64,000 bases of DNA from NCBI RefSeq assembly GCF_900143645.1, contig NZ_FRFD01000010.1, positions 29,406-93,405 on the forward strand, read 5' to 3'. Under the pieces are notes generated by a model. It was not told the origin of the DNA. It did not search any database and saw only the letters and a program-made list of their open reading frames with translations. Position numbers and translations under genes: made by a program. Positions within the stretch are counted from its first letter, which is position 1. Each line of letters opens with the position of its first letter. Source of the DNA: Anaerocolumna xylanovorans DSM 12503. Lineage in GTDB: Bacteria; Bacillota; Clostridia; Lachnospirales; Lachnospiraceae. This document shows positions 61,122-64,000 of this stretch, piece after piece.

Positions 61122-61324
61122 AATACTGCATCATACTATAGTTAATCTAATTCAATTCAGAACTAGATTAAGGTACCATCTGTAATCGTTGGATCCCCCC
61201 TCCGGCATACGGATGACTGCCTTGTGCAGATTTCTGCACGGCCAATACCAAAGAAAAGTTAAATACTTATCCTCCCCTTTTTAGTGAACACCCCGTTGCA
61301 AAGGCGTAACGGGGTGTTTGCTTT
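61122..61324 (+). ncRNA. Candidate small RNA of about 200 nt
   Basis: Between the promoter and a strong terminator lie several small stems: TAATCTA/TAGATTA near 61143-61170, TCCG/CGGA around 61201-61214, and GCC-GTGCAG/CTGCAC-GGC (about 61219-61242). The transcript matches no RNA family that I know (I considered 6S, SRP, tmRNA, T-box and common riboswitches). The ends are predicted only. Confidence 0.4.
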
Positions 61325-61326
61325 TT
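61287..61326 (+). terminator. Intrinsic terminator of the candidate small RNA
   Basis: AACACCCCGTT (61287-61297) pairs with AACGGGGTGTT (61308-61318), then TTGCTTTTT. Confidence 0.8.
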
Positions 61327-61665
61327 AGTTAGCAGGTTGTACACCCTCACGGCAAAAGCGCCATAGGGATTATGTTTTTACGAAAGCCTTATGAATCAAG
61401 GCTTCCAGGACTTCACATGATTAATGGCACAAGGACTATTTTAACATAAATTTTATTTATACGCAACTTCATATGCAACTTTAATATCACAAGACGGTGC
61501 CAGAATTTGAAATATCCATAACTCCCTCTGGAACACTATATAACGCTTGTATTCACGCCTGTGAAGTTTGAGTAATTGTTTTTCCAGTTTGCCAGTGTAT
61601 TTTCATATAAACAATTGAAAAAGATTACTAGGCAGCTTAATCATAAATGATGAATTGGCATTTGA

Positions 61666-62313
61666 TTATCGATTACCATCCCATTCATTCGTAAACTCAT
61701 CTAAATATTTTTTAATAAAAACATGCCGGTTTTCTGCTAATGATATAGCGGTATCTGTATTCATTAAATTCTTAAGTTTAAGCAGTTTCTCATAAAAATG
61801 GTTAATGCTGGTACTGATATGATTTTCATATTCTTTTGCCGCCATATTATCTATTGGCTTCTCATACGGTTCATGTATTGGCCTGCCTTTATGTCCACCA
61901 TATGCAAACGTTCTTGCAATGCCTATAGCTCCTAATGCATCTAGTCTGTCGGCATCCTGAACTATTTTTCCTTCAAGACTGTCAGGAATAACTGACCCAT
62001 TTCCTTTAAATGAAACTGACTTGATAATTTTACATATTTCATTAATAGATGAATCATCCACACCGTTTTCTACTAAAAATTTTCGGGCATTCTGCAATTT
62101 ATCACTGGTATCAAATAATTTGCTATCATCAACATCGTGCAATAAGGCAGCAAGTTTGATTAGAAATAGATTTCCCCCTTCTTTTTGGGCGATGTTTACA
62201 GCATTTTTATAAACTCGAACACTATGATAATAATCATGTCCGCTGCAATCATTCTTAAAAGTTTCTTTTAAATACTTAAAAGCATTTTCCTCTATTTGAA
62301 ATTCATTCATCAT
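61666..62313 (-). CDS. HD-domain phosphohydrolase (YedJ-like)
   Basis: 215 residues from the ATG at 62313 (GAAGGA upstream); the next ATG is an equally possible start. HD metal ligands: SGHDYYHSVRVYKNA (first His), LAALLHDVDDSKLF (His-Asp), and VQDADRLDALGAIGIAR (last Asp). Such enzymes remove phosphate from nucleotides or similar compounds. It follows a truncated acetyltransferase gene; no operon partners. Confidence 0.9.
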   Translation of the reverse strand: MMNEFQIEENAFKYLKETFKNDCSGHDYYHSVRVYKNAVNIAQKEGGNLFLIKLAALLHDVDDSKLFDTSDKLQNARKFLVENGVDDSSINEICKIIKSVSFKGNGSVIPDSLEGKIVQDADRLDALGAIGIARTFAYGGHKGRPIHEPYEKPIDNMAAKEYENHISTSINHFYEKLLKLKNLMNTDTAISLAENRHVFIKKYLDEFTNEWDGNR

Positions 62314-62348
62314 CTCATACATCCTTCGTTCATGCAATTTTCTGTTTA

Positions 62349-62471
62349 TTAAAATTTCGTCTCTGTGCACAAAATTGTTGTTACTTCACAAAGATAACTA
62401 AATAGCATTTCTGCATCAGCCGATTTAAATTTTCTAAAACATAACCGCTCTGTTTCAAAAACATAATTCAT
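62349..62471 (-). pseudogene. Truncated GNAT acetyltransferase, N-terminal fragment
   Basis: 40 residues starting MNYVFETERLCFRKFKSAD, the ETERLxxRxF start of RimJ-type GNAT acetyltransferases. GAGAGGAG at ideal spacing precedes the ATG, but the frame stops at 62349, long before the acetyl-CoA site. The stop is 36 nt before the HD gene start. It is most likely the intact start of a gene whose remainder was deleted. Confidence 0.55.
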
Positions 62472-62519
62472 TACTTCTCCTCTCAAATACCCTTTTATCG
62501 CTGTTAGACATTCATAATA

Positions 62520-62606
62520 TCAGTTCGCAATTGTAACCCCACCGACAGGCTTATCACCATCAAAAGCCATATAAAATTCCCAACTTGATACGCTAAATTC
62601 TTTTAA
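62520..62606 (-). pseudogene. Second GNAT fragment, internal part
   Basis: A short frame between two stops encodes EFSVSSWEFYMAFDGDKPVG and GVTIAN, resembling the strand pair before the acetyl-CoA site of a GNAT enzyme. It lies 5' of the other GNAT start, so it belonged to a different gene copy or to a rearranged one. Both are too short to be functional. The remaining gap 62607-62749 shows no further gene. Confidence 0.35.
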
Positions 62607-62749
62607 TCAGAAATGAATGAAAAGAAAATAAATTATTAAAATTCATCCAGTTCATTAAAAATTACTTTTCTTACCGTTTCTATTATACTCCAGTTTTATC
62701 CATATTTCTATGTTTATAACTGTATGATTTTTTCCTTCTATAACCTCAA

Positions 62750-62785
62750 AAAAGCCGCTGCACAACCGAAGTCATGTAACGGCTA
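62750..62785 (-). terminator. Terminator after the zinc-ribbon gene
   Basis: AGCCG / CGGCT-based stem followed by TTTTTT on the minus strand, about 30 nt after the stop codon. Confidence 0.65.
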
Positions 62786-62814
62786 TTTAAGTCTTTCAAT
62801 CTTCAATTCCGGTA

Positions 62815-63000
62815 TTATAAGGCATTCACAGATGCCACTTTTTTATTGCGGCATTTTTTACAAACAGTCATTTTAGTCCCGTCTTCCGCAATTATTGTAT
62901 ATAATACCTTAGTCCTTTTTGTTTTGCATAAAGGACATGTTCCTCTGCCATGTGACGGTAGACTCCATAATGTCTTACCCCTATGTGGTTTTAAAGCCAT
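62815..63000 (-). CDS. 61-residue zinc-ribbon protein
   Basis: CPLCKTKRTKVLY and CKKCRNKK give a Cys4 zinc ribbon (CxxC, 22 residues, CxxC), flanked by a basic N-terminus (KPHRGKTLWSLPSHGRGT). GAAAGGA precedes the ATG. The strong basicity suggests nucleic-acid or ribosome binding. I do not recognise a named family. Confidence 0.7.
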   Translation of the reverse strand: MALKPHRGKTLWSLPSHGRGTCPLCKTKRTKVLYTIIAEDGTKMTVCKKCRNKKVASVNAL

Positions 63001-63110
63001 GTCATTGATTCCTTTCTCTGAAAAGTCACATCATATATTCCGATGCTTACAATGTAACTATATACAAAGATTGTCATAAAATCTATTGCACAAACTCTTC
63101 TGTACTAAAC

Positions 63111-63386
63111 TCAAACATCATATTTTACCTGACTCAATATACGCCGGATACTTTGTTCCGATAGGAAATATTCCATAGCTAATTCCTCTGCCGTCTGTCC
63201 GTTATGATATTTTTGATATATTTCCAGATTTCTTTCCTTTAGTAAAATTCTGGCTCCGCTCTTTTCGCCCCAGGTTTTCTTTTCACCATCTTTGCGGGGT
63301 ATATATAAATATTCACCATTCACATATTCTTGTAATATTTTTATCAGCTCATCAGGCAGCACATCCTGTGCCTTAATATATTTCAT
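63111..63386 (-). CDS. Mor/CD3324-like DNA-binding protein
   Basis: 91 residues from the ATG at 63386 (AGAGGAG upstream). MKYIKAQDVLPDELIKILQ and YVNGEYLYIPRK are typical of the small clostridial CD3324 family; NGQTAEELAMEYFLSEQSI forms a helix-turn-helix near the C-terminus, as in Mor-type activators. Likely a transcription factor of unknown target. Confidence 0.82.
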   Translation of the reverse strand: MKYIKAQDVLPDELIKILQEYVNGEYLYIPRKDGEKKTWGEKSGARILLKERNLEIYQKYHNGQTAEELAMEYFLSEQSIRRILSQVKYDV

Positions 63387-63431
63387 ATTCTCTGCTCCTC
63401 TAATAATTGATTTAGATGAAGCAAAGACCAA

Positions 63432-63464
63432 AAAAACTGCAGTCTGGGAACCCCCGCTGCAGTT
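63432..63464 (-). terminator. Terminator
   Basis: AACTGCAG (63435-63442) pairs with CTGCAGTT (63457-63464), followed by a T-run on the minus strand. It could end transcription from the genes to the right. Confidence 0.75.
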
Positions 63465-63573
63465 AAGATTTATGTTAAAATCTATATTTAAATCTGAACA
63501 TGGCAAGTGAAAATGTACACAAATAAGCCTTTCTTATGAGCAAAAGGTATGTTAAGTGTCATATTATCACCAG

Positions 63574-63674
63574 CTACTTTAGTTTCAGATCTCCGAGCAA
63601 AGCATCGCCGACTAATTTATTTGTGGTCTTTGCAAGGAGATGAGTTTTCGATCAATTGCCTTTAAGGATTTCAT
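63574..63674 (-). pseudogene. Short frameshifted gene remnant or 20-residue peptide
   Basis: AGGAGG precedes ATG at 63674; the frame gives MKSLKAIDRKLISLQRPQIN and a stop at 63612. A second frame over the same part gives LAKTTNKLVGDALLGDLKLK, ending at 63574. Either a small peptide gene or the two halves of a frameshifted small gene. The remainder of the gap 63387-63797 holds only the terminator above. Confidence 0.3.
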
Positions 63675-63797
63675 ATAGATTCCTCCTAACTGAATATATT
63701 TCAATATAATTGTATACGTAGAATTAGTATATCATAAATTGATTCATAATCAAGCTCAAAAACATTTCTGTATTGTTTTTGATTCCATAATTTTTGA

Positions 63798-64000
63798 CTA
63801 TTTCTTATTTAAGAAATCTGCCATTTCTTTTATGGCATTTATAACATAATCCTGGTTGATTGCAGGCTGATTGTTCGTATCATGGCAGCATATCTCCGGT
63901 GCTATATTTTTAACTTTCATATGATGTAAAATGCATGTTGCCATTTCAATTGGTGTAGACATGTGTCCATCTCCACCTCCGATTAAAATAATCCCACCCT
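63798..64000 (-). CDS. Partial gene cut by the window end (C-terminal 67 codons)
   Basis: Open from the right edge to a TAG at 63798. It reads GGIILIGGGDGHMSTPIEMA, then TCILHHMKVKNIAPEICCHD, NNQPAINQDYVINAIKEM and ends DFLNKK. The Gly-rich start and a final amphipathic helix could be the end of a flavodoxin- or hydrolase-like Rossmann fold, but I cannot name the family. It has no start in the window. Confidence 0.55.
   Translation of the reverse strand, partial: GGIILIGGGDGHMSTPIEMATCILHHMKVKNIAPEICCHDTNNQPAINQDYVINAIKEMADFLNKK

Larger units (their letters stand above)
61043..61665. other. 623-nt gap holding a promoter-terminator unit
   Basis: No convincing protein gene. A 26-codon frame begins at 61371 (MFLRKPYE) with a weak ribosome binding site and is probably not a gene. 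From 61086 to 61324 there is a promoter and a terminator on the plus strand, annotated below. The part 61400-61665 is AT-rich with no structure noticed. Confidence 0.5.

Noticed and set aside
61122..61324. 6S, SRP, tmRNA, T-box or a known riboswitch
   Set aside because: None of the signature sequences (for example the SRP GGAAGGAAGC loop or the T-box GGTGGNACCGCG) is present.
61371..61451. 26-codon frame MFLRKPYE...
   Set aside because: Weak ribosome binding site, no neighbours and no recognisable family; insufficient for a gene call.

Overview
The window reads as chromosomal DNA of a low-GC, spore-forming, strictly anaerobic Firmicute, most likely a plant- or gut-polysaccharide-degrading Lachnospiraceae/Clostridiales species. 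The evidence is: strong AGGAGG-type ribosome binding sites, CUT1 sugar ABC transporters with no local ATPase, YesM/YesN-type two-component regulators, a large cytoplasmic beta-glucan phosphorylase next to a GH30 enzyme, an anaerobe-type oxygen/peroxide defence cluster (flavodiiron protein, rubrerythrin, desulfoferrodoxin, rubredoxin), a FabK-type fatty acid operon and a sigma-K-like promoter. No rRNA, tRNA, CRISPR array, prophage or intact insertion sequence was seen.

Layout. 0.1-9.2 kb: a sugar operon (binding protein, two permeases, an AlsE-like epimerase and a fused ROK kinase-phosphomannose isomerase) with its ROK repressor, and a divergent glycosidase-like gene. 9.2-12.9 kb: subtilase, cytochrome b5-like protein, thioredoxin and a tandem pair of Cys-rich, probably spore-associated proteins. 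12.9-18.9 kb: a second ABC sugar locus enclosed by its own sensor kinase and response regulator. 19-23.4 kb: secreted protein, phosphatase, nitroreductase, lactonase, small membrane protein. 23.4-32.1 kb: a complete mannitol-class PTS operon carrying its own HPr and Enzyme I. 32.2-38.6 kb: small HD/DUF1284 proteins, lytic transglycosylase, and the GH30/beta-glucan phosphorylase pair. 38.9-39.7 kb: decayed MFS/TetR efflux locus. 39.8-46.2 kb: redox defence genes, lactate dehydrogenase, methylglyoxal synthase. 46.7-49.5 kb: citrate synthase and small stress proteins. 48.7-57 kb: acpP-fabK-fabD-fabG-fabF-accB-fabZ-accC-accD-accA. 57-64 kb: ECF sigma/membrane partner, a DUF4015 glycosidase-like protein, a regulator, a SEC-C protein, an HD hydrolase, gene debris, and a gene running off the right end.

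How the genes work together. Sugars enter by two ABC systems and one PTS and are funnelled to fructose phosphates. Oligoglucans are phosphorolysed in the cytoplasm. Methylglyoxal synthase and lactate dehydrogenase provide overflow routes. FprA, rubrerythrin, desulfoferrodoxin and rubredoxin remove O2, peroxide and superoxide. The fab/acc operon makes malonyl-CoA and elongates fatty acids, but fabH is not in it.

The most unusual item is a family of dispersed intergenic repeats (41.08-41.35, 44.05-44.14, 54.02-54.14 and 57.00-57.18 kb) whose copies keep base-pairing by compensatory changes, partly in interleaved (pseudoknot) order. Each lies just 5' of a start codon: fprA, rubredoxin, fabF and acpP. 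Also notable are the kinase-isomerase fusion, a promoter-plus-terminator unit with no gene at about 61.1-61.3 kb, a rubredoxin with a CxC first knuckle, and several short gene remnants.
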